Source: Oreohelix idahoensis
Lineage: Eukaryota > Mollusca > Gastropoda > Stylommatophora > Oreohelicidae
Reading direction: 5' to 3'
DNA: 64,000 nt
Assembly: GCA_024509875.1 (NCBI GenBank)
Contig: JAMPIV010010594.1
Location: 496,001-560,000 of the forward strand
In this document: positions 1-12,179 of the stretch, piece by piece
Numbering within the stretch: the stretch's first letter is position 1
Layout: each line of letters begins with the position of its first letter
The notes under the pieces: generated by a model
What the model was told of the DNA's origin: nothing
Database searches by the model: none
What the model saw: the letters and a program-made list of their open reading frames with translations, nothing else
Program-made: the position numbers and the translations under genes

Positions 1-2984
1 GCTGCCATATAGGAGTGTGCTGGTGACGCAGGCATTATATACCGCAGCTTTGGTCTTCATTGTGAGTTTGGAGTTTCCCCAAACACGCGATGTGAAGCGG
101 GCAAAGGTAGCTGCAGCTTTGCCAATGCGGCTGTCGATTTCTGTATCCAGTGAGAGTTTGTCATTGATGGTAGACCCTAGGTATGTGAAGGGGTGCACCA
201 CTGCCAATTCATAGTTATCGATAGTGATAACTGGTGCAGCACCCGCATCCTGACTCAGCACATTCGTTTTCTTTAGACTTATTGTGAGACCAAAGTCCTT
301 GCATGCTTTAGTGGAGCGATTCATCAAGTTCCGAAGCTCCTGTTGGCTTTGAGTGACGACTGCAGCATCATCAGCGAACAACAAGTCTCTTATAGTGACC
401 CTTCTGATTTTTGTTTTTGCCTTCAGCCTTGAAAGATTAAACAGACGGCCATCTGACCTAGTGTGAAGGCATATTCCTTCAGTTGCATCTTTGAATGCAT
501 GTTTCAAGAGTAAGGCAAAGAAGATCCCGAAGAGAGTCGGAGCCAGAACACAGCCTTGTTTAACGCCACTTCGTATGTCAAAGGGCTGTGACGTGCTTCC
601 AGCATATTGGACTGTTCCCTTCATGTCGTCATGGAATGACTTTATCATTTCCAGCATTTTAGAAGGGCAGCCTATTTTCAGGAGGATTTTGAAGAGTCCA
701 TCCCTACTAACCAGGTCAAATGCTTTTGTGAGGTCTATAAAGGCGATATATAAAGGCCTTTTCTGCTCTCTTGATTTTTCCTGAAGCTGGCGGACAGAGA
801 AGATCATGTCTGTTGTTGATCTACCAGCTCGGAATCCACACTGTGACTCTGGATATATGCGCTCAGCTAACTTGTGTAGTCGCATTAAGACGACTTTGGC
901 AAAAACCTTACCAACAATACTAAGAAGAGAGATGGCTCTGTAGTTATTGCAATCACTTCTGTCTCCTTTATTTTTGTACAGTGTTACAATCTTGGCATCT
1001 CGCATGTCTTGAGGAATAATTGTCTCTTCCCAGCACTGGCACAGCATCCTATGCAGGGGATGTAATAGCGTGCTCTTACAGCATTTGATTAAATCAGGAG
1101 GAATCCCATCTCTGCCTGGTGCTTTGCCAGAGGCCAAGCTATCAATGGCCTTGCTGAGTTCCTCTAATGTTGGTTCGGCATCCAGCTCCTCCATAGTTGG
1201 CAGACATTTGACAGCATCAAGGGCTGCAGGCGTAACGGTATTTTCTCTAGCATAAAGCTCAGAGTAGTGCTCCACCCACCTCTCCATCTGCTTACCCTTA
1301 TCGGTTAGCTTCTCTCCGCTGATGGTTTTTAGCGGTGCCGTCTTACTTTTTTGGGGGCCAAGTGCTTTCTTTATACCGTCATACATTTGTTTAATGTTGC
1401 CTGTTTGCGCTGCGATCTGGATGCTCTCACTGAGCTGGAGCCAATAGTCATTTGCACAGCGTCGAGCAGTTTGTTGAACTTTGCTTCTCGTAGCCTACAG
1501 GATCTGTAGGGTTCTAGCACTCGGTGAACTTTTGTATTCATTCATAGCACTGCGCTTAGCTTCAATGACAGGTGCCATCACATCTGATGAAGCATCAAAC
1601 CAGTCATTTGACTTTGCCGTTTTCTTACCAAAGGTGGCAAGTGCAGTACTTTGAATGGTGTTCCGTAGATGCTCCCAGTTTTCTGTAATAGTATCACCAT
1701 GCTGAGGGCTGCTGAGCACTTTCTTGAAGGTCGCAGTAAATTGAGCAATCATGACAGGGTCTGACATCTTGCTGGCATCAATGCGTGATTTCCCGTCATG
1801 TCTGACACGATAGATTTTTCTTGGTTGTGCTCTGATTTTGCAGCAAACCAAGGAGTGATCTGTATCACAGTCTGCACTATAGTACGAGCCCGTAGAGAGC
1901 ACAGACCTGAGAAGTGTCCTTCTGACGAGAATCAGGTCCAGTTGGTGCCAGTGCTTGGATCGTGGGTGTCTCCATGACACCTTATGCTGGGGTTTTGTCT
2001 GAAAGTAGGTGTTGGTCACGCAGAGGTCATGGTGGACACACAGCTCTAAGAGCCGTTGTCCATTTTCATTCATCTTGCCAATACCAAACCTGCCCAGACA
2101 TGAAGGCCATGAAACATTATCGGCACCCACTCTAGCGTTAAAGTCACCAAGGAGAACAAGCTGTTCTTGCCTAGGTATGCTTTTGATGACTGCTGCTAGA
2201 TTCTCGTAGAACTCATCTTTAGCTTCTGAGGCAGAGTACAGAGTAGGAGCATACACACTGACAAGGGTTATAGGACCTGTGCTAGTTTGCAGGCGGAGCG
2301 TTAACAGGCGTTCTGATCCATTCTCGCCTGGTTCAACCATTTTAGTTAGCGATTTTTTGACCGCAAAACCTACTCCGTGTTCTCTAGTTTTATTAAGATC
2401 TTTCCCTTGCCAATAAAATGTGTAGTCCTTCTCGCTCACCGTTCCAGAGTCCGCCAGGCGCGTTTCCTGTAGTGCAACTATATCCACCTGAAGTTGTTTA
2501 ACTTACTTACTTAGTCGTTTCCCTTCTACCGTGAGGTGTAGAGGTTTGGAAGAGAGAGCGCCAGACTATCCTATCGGCTGTCTTCCTCCTGGCCTGGTTC
2601 CATTCTAGTCCTCGATCCTTCAAAGATTGTCTAATGTTGTCCTCCCAGCGGACGAAGTTGTTTAAGCTCATCATTAATTATGGCTGTCTTCCTTACATCG
2701 TTTACGTCCTGTAGGTTTTCGGATAGTCCAGTCAACATAGTCCGGACGGTTCCAGCATCCCAATCTGAGAGTTTGCTTATTTCTATTATTCTGATAATTG
2801 CTTGGTGCAAAATTTTCTGTCCACAGTTCGGGTTTGACCCTAATCCCGATGCACCCAATGGGGAAAGCAGACAGTGGCGGGACAACACCTTATTAACTGG
2901 GGGCTGCCCAGCTTGAAGCGGGCGGTAGCTGTCCAGTGAGATCCTAGAACCTCTCCCACTGTCGGAAGTAGCCCCTGGCGCCAT
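1..2984 (-). pseudogene. LINE A endonuclease-reverse transcriptase ORF, broken
   Basis: Read from 2984 leftwards: an N-terminal stretch (2984-2666), then the endonuclease with LQETR (metal-binding Glu), LLGDFNARVG and CDTDHSLV (catalytic His) within 2487-1495, then the RT with FRAGRSTTD, FIDLTKAFD, GVKQGCVLAPTLF and LLFADDAA (catalytic Asp pair) down to position 1. Two lesions are visible: the 152-bp LINE D insertion plus its 12-bp duplication, and an in-frame TAG at 1495-1497 between the endonuclease and RT, after which the frame stays open. The 3' end lies outside the window. It presumably copied its RNA at a nicked target, but this copy is inactive as it stands. Confidence 0.85.
2502..2653 (-). 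mobile_element. 5'-truncated LINE D fragment inserted into LINE A
   Basis: These 152 bp match the 3' end of the LINE D copy at 12180-14271 (the coding end WRSLFQTSTPHGRRGTTK and the (TAAG)n tail). They are flanked by a perfect 12-bp duplication GAAGTTGTTTAA at 2490-2501 and 2654-2665. Removing the insert and one duplication restores the LINE A frame across the junction (..DELKQL then VDIVALQETRL..). Confidence 0.9.
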
Positions 2985-3157
2985 GCCCTACGCCAATTGG
3001 GCAAAATGCTTATAACCGGTAACTGCTACTTCCCGTGTTTTGCCGACACCTATAGGGTGAAGCTGGAGTGTCCTCTCCAGGGCGCAAGCTTGGGCACAGT
3101 TATATGGAGATCAAGCTGTTGCCCATGCAGCATGTTCCCCCTATCCACACAGCTGGT

Positions 3158-5363
3158 GTCGCATAGAGATTTATGATCAATAAATTTTCTATATTCTTTT
3201 CTTTTTCTTCCCGTGTCCTCTACTTTATTATCGCTCTGTTATCCTTTTCCTGTTTTTTCGCATTCGTTCGTTTGCGACAAAACATATTTTCCCATTCTGA
3301 CTTTGCCGTTTCTTTTCTCATGTTAGAACGCATTTTATTGCATCATGTGTCAGTCTCTGCAGGTGAGCGAATAGTGCGAAATTCGTCTCGATAGACATGG
3401 GATGGCAGACATATCATCTAACATTTTCATCTGACACGGCGTCCTTCGGCCAGTTTCTCGGCCTGAGGTGTGGAAAGCGCCAGACATACATCGCTCAGAA
3501 TAGCCGTATGTCGGAGAAGGCGTTAAGACGCGTATTGACAGGTTATGGCAGGCTTCTGAGTAAATGTGAAGTGTTAGGAGAGGGGGAGATACCGGCGCTA
3601 TTTCGGATTTCGAAATAACGCGGGATGCTTTGTCTGTTTCACATATCCTAGCAGGAGTTTAAACGTGACTTCATTCTGTTCTCCAAATTTGCAGTAGACA
3701 GGTTGTTTCGTGCTAAAGAGAATAAGCTGTATAGCGAAGTCTGAGTTTGTTTCGGAAATTTTGCCGAGCTTCTAGACTACCAATAAATATAAGCGTATCA
3801 TTCTAAGTTTGTGCGATCGCCTGTAGTTCTGTGTGGAGGTAATTATTATTAATATCTATTGTGTTGAGTGATCTAGTGATAAATCGCTTATTTTCATTAT
3901 ACTAGTTAGATTTCTGTGCAGAAGAAATTAATATTAAGTCTGTTATATTCGCTAGTCGACATGTTACAGTGGAAAGCAGAATATATTATAATTTCTAGCT
4001 TAAACTCATGCAGCTGTAAATGAATTAAATTAAACTGCAAATAATCAGTCGAGAATATTTTAACTAACTTATAACTGCACTGATTCATCATTGAGTATTG
4101 ACGAAATACGTATGTATTTCTAATTCATGATGACTGATTTTGTGAATATAACTTATTTCACGGGAGATTTACATGATACGACAAGCTCTACGCTTGCAGT
4201 TTATAATGTAAGTTATAACCGAGGGAATAGTATGTATAAGTATTTTATATGTTGTTTTCTCTTTATTCAGTGAAACTGGGGTGACCCAACTTTGCCAGCA
4301 TTGAGTACTGAGTAGTATCTGTGAAGAACATAAACATTTTATTCTTAAAGACGTGGGTGTATAAAGTACAACCTGTCTGGCATTGCATTGGCATCCAGAA
4401 CGACAGAGTACCCATTCCATAAACTTTAAGATTTAAATAAAGTAACGGGCCTATCGCGCCATATTTAATTCTTCCTGAGAGAAACCTCAAGTACATTTCA
4501 GCCCTTGTGGCAAGTAAAATATTACAATAAATAAACTTTCCGACGGAGTTGTGACTAGTATGTGGTGTGACCAAATAAAATCCTATACTGAGAGAAGGCA
4601 GTTACCTGACATTCCTAGTTACTAGAAATCTAAGCTATTGACACTTTGCTCGCTGTTAATGTTCGTACCTGGACAATTTTAATGTGACAGAAACAGATAT
4701 CCCTAAATAAGAAATACCAAGGAAACGTTCCCCGAAGAAGCGAATTCAACCTATCTTTTTGGAGCTGGGGTTCCCTTGGCCAATGTCTAACTCTGGAGGT
4801 TCTGTATGTGCATGTCCTAAAAATTGTTTGTCCAGAAGTTGCTACCAAAGCTGTAAGTACGAACGAAAGCTAGTGATCACGGCTGACTGAATAGAGTGAA
4901 TGCAGGACTGAGCGATTCTTTTATTGTTGTATTTTGGCACCCATTATTTGCTGTCTTAAATTTCTTTATGCAAGTGTTGTTGCTAACAATATTTTTTTCC
5001 TTAGGATAGATCAGAATATCCAAGTCTGTTCATACCTGTAAAGGGAAATCTTAGACTAAATCATATGTATCCGTGACTCTTTGGGGCTATCACTTTTCTT
5101 CTAACAGGACTGTGGGCTATACATCGAGGGAAAGGATCATACCAATGGGTCTATCATTCTTGTAGCAATTCATTGACTTTATGACTATTTGTATATGTTT
5201 GATGTAATTTTATATGTTGTGATGGAAGTTTATTTTGATAATTGAACTTCACATTTAAACTTAATCAGTGTGGCGGTCAGCTCGTTCCAAATTATCTATA
5301 TTTTCATTGTCATAGGTTCACGTCTGTGTGTCTATTGTAGTCACTTATGTGTGTGTGTATGGG

Positions 5364-5455
<92 letters not shown>

Positions 5456-5688
5456 CTATATATTATATTAGATTTGTCTGACTAATCTAACTCTGTTGTA
5501 GATGATAGGCTGACTGAGAGAAGCTTCTCGAGTGTCAGAGACAGAATCTAAAATAGTTCCTCCATCTCACCCGTGAAATCTATTTCTATTTTATCACCTC
5601 CCACTGAGCTATCACTTATGTCTATGTCTATTCAGAAGGGACCCAACTAAGTCTTAATCACCTATCACAAATCTACGACAGCTGGTAG
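3158..5688. mobile_element. Non-autonomous terminal-inverted-repeat DNA element, 8-bp target duplication (hAT-like?), copy 1
   Basis: The 2.53-kb element is flanked by a perfect CAGCTGGT duplication (3150-3157 and 5689-5696). Its ends are imperfect inverted repeats: GTCGCATAGAGATTTATGAT at the left, and TCGTAGATTTGTGATAGG read inward from the right. There is no transposase-sized frame. Its left ~1.1 kb matches 33902-35145 and its right ~1.4 kb matches 25110-26422, both inverted, which together form copy 2. An 8-bp duplication suggests hAT, though P or Merlin also make about 8 bp. It lies in the 5' leader of LINE A. Confidence 0.75.
5367..5452. repeat. (TA)n microsatellite
   Basis: 43 uninterrupted TA dinucleotides inside the right part of the DNA element. 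The homologous (TA)n at 25333-25397 in copy 2 shows that the microsatellite belongs to the element. Confidence 0.98.
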
Positions 5689-5696
5689 ATCCAAAG

Positions 5697-6150
5697 GAAC
5701 GGCAGTAGCCGACGTGGCTGGTACCAAACTCCATGTGTAGTAGTCTGTCTATTACTGCTTTCTTACTTCTTATTTTAAAACATTTGTTTTGTTTTTATTT
5801 GTCAGACATGGCCAGCAATGCCGAAAGAAAGAATTCAGCTGAAGCATATTACTTTGCAAAAATAATAAAAATGTTACAAATTTCAAATAAACAGATTTGT
5901 CTGCATAATTAATTTGTTCACCTCCCCTAACCTCCCAATTGTTGAAGTGCTGCTATTCAATGGCTTATGATAGGAAACTATATAGAGCGATACAACATGA
6001 GGTAATCTGATCATCAGAATAAGTCCCCCCGTCAATCAAGTGTTTCGCCCCTTAGTCTCCTTTACACTCTAAGGAGGGCGGGCCCAATTTGGTCATGACT
6101 CCAAAGTAGCAGCCTCCCGTTGTCTTGTGCAGAGAATTGAACCCACTCCA
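5697..6150. other. Rest of LINE A leader (to about 5760), then unassigned sequence
   Basis: The first ~65 bp continue the LINE A 5' region after the DNA element. The rest (about 5760-6150) is AT-rich, with no frame, RNA gene or repeat I can identify. Confidence 0.4.
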
Positions 6151-6232
6151 CCTTGGTTGCAGCTTTCAAATTCACTCTTATTTTCTCCCAGATGGAGGCA
6201 ATTGTGAAAGTAACCCATATGTTGAAAACAAA

Positions 6233-7472
6233 TTACTGTCTCGAGTTCCATAGCCCATTGCAGTTGTTCCACAGCCAGCAGGATGCCCTTTCTGCAGTTT
6301 CGCTGAGCCTCTTAAGTGCCCTTGTTCTTGACTGTCCCCTCAATCCCAACAATTTCAATAGAGGCAGCCGCGATACCTCTCGCACCACCTCAACAGCCAT
6401 GACCCTTGCAGTGAACCCATCGTGTCTCAAGTCCGTGACCAGATCATTATACTTTGCCACTTTGAACAAGTGTTGCTCGTCCAATCTGGATTCAAATGGC
6501 ACAATCAGCTCAGTCATTATAATCTGGTGCGATGATGAAGAATGCAGCACTATATCTGGCCTCTCCGATATCTTCTGATATTCTCTGGATATGCCCCTAG
6601 CCCAGGTAGGTCTACTGCCATCTCCCAGTCATTTGCACAGTCAAGAAGGGATGGTAAATTGCTACCTGATTTACTTGGTTTGGGATGTGCTAACTTTCCT
6701 GCTCTCAGAAAGTATGTATTTGCAGTGCTCGGTCTGACTTTGCTGTTCGCCTTCACCCTTGCCAGGTCTATTGTAGCAGTCAGCTCATTTAGTACTCTGT
6801 TGTTGCGCCATGTGTATCGCCCTTGCCCTAATGACACCTTGCAAGCTGAAAGTACATGTTCAAGTGTCTGCCTCCCATGGCACAGGGGGCACTGAGCATC
6901 ATCAGACTTTTCCCATCTCACAAGGTTCGCAGACAATGGCAGGAGGTCATACATTGATCTGATAATGAAGGTGAGTCTAAGGGGTGCCATATATCATTCC
7001 ATGTCAAGGATCTGTGCAGGGCTCCTTCCCATGTAGCCCATTGGCCTTGTTGGGCCTGCTGCACCGCTTTTTGCATCCTCTTATAATTTTCAGCTCCTCG
7101 TATCACCTGAATTATCATGTCTCTGCGTTCCCTGTTTGATGCCATGGATCACCAGCGGATGTCACCATGGCCAAATCCCCGTCTATTCGTCTGTGTGTAT
7201 CTGATTACCTCCCTCAGCTTGAACGACTCTTGGGCAATACCAACAGCTTCATTCACTTTCCACTTCCTTCCAGTTTTCAGTGTGGGCTTAATGGACTTAA
7301 TTACGTCATCTGCTGACTCGCACAGCATGACTGCGAGCCTTGCCTTTCCTACTTTGTATTCTTCAACAACTGACTTGAAAGGAAGCACAAGTTTTGCCTT
7401 CTTGCAGTACAGTACTCTGTATTTTAAAAAACAGTTAAACGAATCATGACCAACGACTTTTAAGTTTTTCAT
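6233..7472 (-). pseudogene. RLE-type non-LTR retrotransposon, C-terminal part (R2/NeSL/R4-like), degenerate
   Basis: Read from 7472 to 6233 there are three linked pieces. The connecting region (KARLAVMLCESADDVIKSI..) is followed by an in-frame stop at 7149-7151 and then SMASNRERRDM. A frameshift near 6990 leads into the zinc-knuckle segment CPLCHGRQTLEHVLSAC. A second frameshift near 6560 leads to RPDIVLHSSSS...MTELIVPFE, which matches a PD-(D/E)xK restriction-like endonuclease core. In this class the enzyme nicks the target through the C-terminal nuclease instead of an N-terminal APE domain. The RT palm itself is not present, so this is a 5'-truncated dead copy. Confidence 0.75.
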
Positions 7473-8423
7473 TAATTATCCAGTTGTTGTTGTTTTTTTT
7501 AATTACTGGTAGCCGGCAGCCGGAGGGAGATCTGGTGGTTGGTGTGCTGCTGGTGTTGTATTACTTGAGGAAGTCCGTCACCCATCAGTTCATCTATCCT
7601 AGGTGGTCATATGTTCCTGGTATTTACCACGTTGACATTTTACGCCCGCAGTACTACATATCGTACTGACTTACCGGAATCCACCCTAACAAGGTCTCCA
7701 GATGAAATTGTTGGGGTTTCTCTATGTATTCCGATATTTTTGCTGCTGCTCAGCGACGCCCTATGGTGCTTCATTAGTTTCTTTTCCCAGACCAGACCAG
7801 CTGCCATCTTCGCATCAGAGGTCGGCTGAATCGATCTCCAACGTCCTGTGTCCAGGCCGGCCTTAGCCGTCGTGGAGCCCGATTTTAACCATTTCGGTGA
7901 GGCTCCTGGACTTTCTATTTTTTTTTTTTCACAGATTAGGTATCAGGAATATATTATATATTGAATTAAAAATAAAGCAGTATCCATATTTATTAGCTAC
8001 ATTTTGACAAAAACCATGTAAAAACATAGTAATAAATTTCTTGCTGTCTGACCCCCAAACTATTTCAAAATGTTGCTGAAGCTAAGCTTTTTTTGCTTCA
8101 TCAAAATCTATGGCTAACACAGCAGTGCTGTTAAGTGTATGTCATGGATTGCCTCCCCTGCTTTGCAGTAGTGGTCCAACAGTGGCCAAAACTCAAGAGT
8201 ATCTAATATGGGCCTTCAAAAATGTCTACCTTACTCTTGGCAGAGTGGTGTATAGAAGGATAATGACGCTTCTATCTCACGGGAGTTTCCAGAAGATATT
8301 TCCGAAGTCAAGAACAATGCTGTATTGCCATGGCAATTGTTAATTTTATACCGGTCCGCCGCCTTTTATGAAGAATTAAGCAATTATTACTTTCAGCTTG
8401 TCAAGCCCCCACCCTGATTTACT
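7473..8423. other. No gene found; A/T-rich spacer with T-run
   Basis: Contains a T-tract (about 7917-7930) next to GC-richer sequence around 7840-7915 that could be a short retroposed tail read on the minus strand, but I see no A/B boxes or target duplication. Short open frames show no family resemblance. Confidence 0.3.
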
Positions 8424-8640
8424 AACTTACTTAGTCGTTCCCCTTCTACCGTGAGGTGTAGAGGTTTGGAAGAGAGAGCGCCAGACTATCCTATCGGCTG
8501 TCTTCCTCCTGGTCTGGTTCCATTCTAGTCCTCGGTCCTTCAAAGATTGTCTAATGTTGTCCTCCCAGCGGACTCTGGGTCGTCCTTGGGTCTGGATCCC
8601 TGGCTCATTGTTTCCCATGCTTGTCGTGGTAAACTCCGCC
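8424..8640 (-). mobile_element. LINE D 3' fragment
   Basis: The minus strand reads GRPRVRWEDNIRQSLKDRG ... RRKTADRIVWRSLFQTST and the terminal (TTAC)n-type tail, closely matching the end of the LINE D copy at 12180-14271. At its 5' side it passes at about 8630 into a GC-rich 120-bp segment (to ~8760) that I cannot assign; that may belong to another LINE leader. Confidence 0.85.
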
Positions 8641-10516
8641 TAGGCCGGTCCCAATCCCGGCTGAAAAAAGGAGGAGGGCGGCCTGCATAGAGGCCGTAAG
8701 GAGGCAGCCCCACCACCATGCAAAGGCACAACAGGTCAATCACCTGTTTGCTTTAAACTTTTGATTATGAGAACTACAAGAGAGAAAACCGGACTGATTC
8801 TAAAGGCGACGAACTGGAACGGACTACGGACACTATATATCCTAATTATAACTCGTTAGAGATTTAGCGGGATATTTGTCTTCATTAAATAAATAAAATT
8901 TAAAAAAACAACAACAACTAGTGGTTTCCATAAGGTTCGGTTCCGCTGTACACGATATTACGTCTCCAAAATCTGCATACTTTAATTTTATTGCGGTCAA
9001 ATACAGGTCAATGTTTCCTAGTGCGATGATCGAAAATTAATATACGCGTTTTGTAAAACATTAAATGTACGTATTGTACTGATTCACAGAACGTTTTTAC
9101 TGTGACCTATTTTTTTTTAAACAGCATTCGCAATTTATGTCAAAACACATAAAAATAATAAAAGCTTCCATATTTCATCTATCCACGCCAAATAATGAAT
9201 TCCTATTAGTGAAAAGCATCCTATAGTTAACATTTTGCCTTGGAGTTTTATGTCCATCAGCTGAAAACTAATTCAACACTATATTAAAATTACAAATACT
9301 CAGATCTTTATTTTGAACATTAATTACAACATTTCTATAAATGTGATTTAGATTTGAATAAATTTAATTGCAACATGACATAATAATCGGTCAATGTGAA
9401 CAAACAAGCATGTAAATGTATGTTATTGTTAATGTATAGAGGAAAGTTGCAACTTTTCGAATAGTTGAGCAACCCTAGGTGCAGAAAGTTGAGCAACCAT
9501 AGGTGCAAAATAGGTGCACAAGACATATAATTTTTTTATATCTACCGTAGGTGGAATATTGTAATTGTCAGTAAAGTAAACACGTGGTTTCATGTTGAGA
9601 AATGGATGAAAACACGTGCACGAAATCTACTTCAGGCTTAGCTCAGTTGTTTGTACTATTTATAGTTATAGTAATGTCATTTCCGTGTTTACTCCAAGTA
9701 AAACCGCTCCAGGTGGAGCATACAGCCACCATTACGGCTGGTTCCCATGCTGGAAGACTGAATCCGAGTATTCATATGCTTCTTTTTAGCTCTGTATGGT
9801 GTATGAAGCCTACACTAAAACATGAACTTTTGCAGCTGTGGTTTCTGTAGCTATTAGTTGTTGTAGATGATGAGGTTGTCAGCTCCACGCACAACCTCAT
9901 ATTAGTCATCCCTTACGACATGCTGAGTGAGCTGTGACCATAATCCTTCTTTATCTTCTCAGAGACCCACAAGAACAACATTGGGTTTACCAACACTTCT
10001 AGTATCTTATTAAGTAACAACAATGTAGCTAGATGACATAAAAACAAATAACGCCCTGATCCACTTTTTCAAAGAATAAAACTGAAACAGGCACTGAAAG
10101 ATCATGAACAGACAATTTGTCACTTTCTCTTTTCACTGATAATTTTTCTTCCATCTATAGTCTCAGCCCCCCGCCGAAATTACCTCACGCTTCCCCCACC
10201 TCACTATGAGGTTCGTCCCCAGTTCGTGAACTATTACGTTACAGACATCACCTAGATGTAACCCACTGACAATAATCTTACGTTTGTAAAACGAACACGT
10301 TAACTCCTGGAAGCTGATGTTTGACTATTATGTCCAAGTCCGTTACAACGGGGGGCGGGGAGGTCATAATCATTATTCTTCGTTTCTGTATGAGGCAAAG
10401 TAATCGGATTCTAACACCGGTAGCGTTGATGCTCCAGTCTATTCAGCTGTAAATGGGGATGTGGCTGTGCCCTTGAATTAGGGAAGGCAGATGAAACGAG
10501 GAAGGGAACCGTTCTT

Positions 10517-10532
10517 CCCCCCCCCCCCCCCC
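10517..10532. repeat. Poly-C tract (C16)
   Basis: Homopolymer of 16 C. It lies downstream of a GATGAGGTTG-type motif, as do the larger C/G tracts at 58737-58757 and 60592-60616. Confidence 0.95.
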
Positions 10533-10603
10533 TCATAAAGTTGGCGTGAAGTTTTTAATAGTCAATGCCCTACGGCAGCATCGTCTATGGTAGCGTTCTC
10601 CAA

Positions 10604-10699
10604 CCTGTTGTAGGTCAAAGTTCATCTAACACCCATGCCACACCTATGTAGCCTGTTGTAGGTCAAAGTTCATCTAACACCCATGCCACAACTATGTAG
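10604..10699. repeat. 48-bp direct tandem duplication
   Basis: Two adjacent 48-bp copies beginning CCTGTTGTAGGTCAAAG, differing at only one or two bases near the end, so the duplication is recent. Confidence 0.95.
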
Positions 10700-11435
10700 C
10701 TCCTTGCAGGATGAAACAAATTACAGGTTTAGTTTTATTTCAAGTGAAATGTGCATATATTTCCGGTCTAAGCATTTACTACACAGCAAAAACAAGTGTA
10801 CATTTATCAAATGTCACGTCATCTAAAATTGACTTAATAATTTTGTTTTAGTAATAATTGTACGAGTATTTATTTAAAGCTCTTCAGTAAATAAACGTGA
10901 ATAGTTAATAGTTCAATGTGATAGGTGATATTCATTCACAGCCGCTAGCTTTCCAATGTCTGGCTCCAAAGACGATATTTCGAGTATTTTATTAAAAAAA
11001 AAAATAAAGTTTCTCGTTCAACCATTGGTGCGTTATAATTAGGACATATATTGTAAAAAATTCAACACGATGAAATCAGATTTCCGATATCTAAATATAG
11101 CATCTTCTTCTGCACTTCACTCAGTCCAAACAAAGAAAATCAAAACCAAAATTGTGTGAATCAATTTTTGTGGGACACCCCCTTTTCAAGAAACAAACAA
11201 ACAATAAAAATAAGAAACCAGCTAATACAAAGACGAAAAAAAACAAATAACAAAAAAAACCAAAGTAAAGTCTCTCACAACTGCCCTGTTGTTAACAAGA
11301 TGGAAGGGGGTGAGAAAGCCTGGGGGTGTCCGAGATTACATCAAATCCACCAACTATCTGCCATCATCCACATGAGCACACCATCAGACTATCACTTATC
11401 CTCATACCATCATTGATCCTTATATATTAATTTTA

Positions 11436-12064
11436 GCTCTTGTTGTATACTATTTTACTGTACCGTACTATACAATTCTCTAGGTCTATCTATTCTCAAC
11501 ACCTGTTCCACAGTTATGGATGAATGGTATGCCTGTAAATAATCTAATATTGGTTTACTCTGTTGTTCATACTTCCTACATTTTAGTAGGAAATGCTATA
11601 TATTATTTTATTTCTAGACACTCTGCACAGTAAGTTTCTTCTATTCTAAAATAGCCCATTCCTAGTTGTAGTCTAAGAAGTTTCTATTTGCTAGGAATTT
11701 GTAGTTCTATAGATACCTGTCACGTTTTCGTTGGGGTCTTGAACAACTTATATGCAGGCTTCCATTATACTCTACTGTCCTTTCCTCAGTTATTATTCTT
11801 TTAATTAAGCTTTTGATCTTTGTTTTACTCATTCCCACATTTATTTGGTTTCTATTATTTCTACTTTTCTTAGCTTCTTTATCTGCCTTTTCATTTCCTT
11901 CTATGCCGACATGTGAAGGTATCTAAGTTGATAGTACGGAACATCCTATGGAGTATAGGTAAGTATTTGTCAGTAATATCTCTTCTGCTATATCAGGTCT
12001 ACTGCATTCTTGTAAGTTTCTTATAGCTTGAATAGCGGAAAGTGAGTCTATTAATATTATTAAT
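11436..12064 (-). pseudogene. LINE E-type RNase H C-terminal half and tail
   Basis: The minus strand reads LIILIDSLSAIQAIRNLQEC, SRPDIAEEILL, then IPSHVGIEGNEKADKEAKKSR. These are the second catalytic Asp segment and the C-terminal His-containing motif of a retrotransposon RNase H, followed by a degraded Cys-rich tail. It matches the LINE E copy at 24471-25109. It may be the missing half of the LINE E piece at 22894-23700, with 10.8 kb of later insertions between them. Confidence 0.7.
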
Positions 12065-12079
12065 TTACTAGTGTAAAAG

Positions 12080-12095
12080 CCCGTCATATGACGGG
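12080..12095. repeat. Perfect 16-bp palindrome CCCGTCATATGACGGG of a dispersed repeat
   Basis: The palindrome is followed by AATTAAATTCAAAAGCACC. The same unit recurs, interrupted by a SINE, at 14530-14553 and 14860-14885. A related hairpin (CCCGCC..GGCAGG) occurs near 15220. It could be the end of a MITE or Helitron-like element; no full boundaries are visible. Confidence 0.5.
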
Positions 12096-12179
12096 AATTA
12101 AATTCAAAAGCACCAATACTTAACGGAAATTTTATTTATTCAAATACTTGGGGAAAAATAATGTTAGGTGTAAACATCC

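Larger units (their letters stand above)
1..3157 (-). mobile_element. LINE family A (RTE-like), copy 1, running off the left edge
   Basis: On the minus strand the element reads from a 5' leader (about 3157-2985) through an N-terminal extension, an APE-type endonuclease and a reverse transcriptase that continues past position 1. The leader resumes at 5689 beyond the DNA element inserted at 3158-5688, so the copy originally extended to at least about 5760. A 152-bp LINE D fragment (2502-2653) interrupts it. Copy 2 (17715-19139) is a near-identical, inverted, 5'-truncated relative. The RTE-like assignment rests on the domain layout and motifs seen. Confidence 0.85.
8761..11435. other. Unassigned AT-rich sequence
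   Basis: No convincing coding region or RNA gene. Visible local features are a 48-bp tandem duplication (10604-10699), a C16 tract (10517-10532), and at about 9830-9890 a copy of the dispersed motif TTTCTGTAG...GATGAGGTTG that recurs near 58580 and (inverted) near 60650. Confidence 0.4.
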
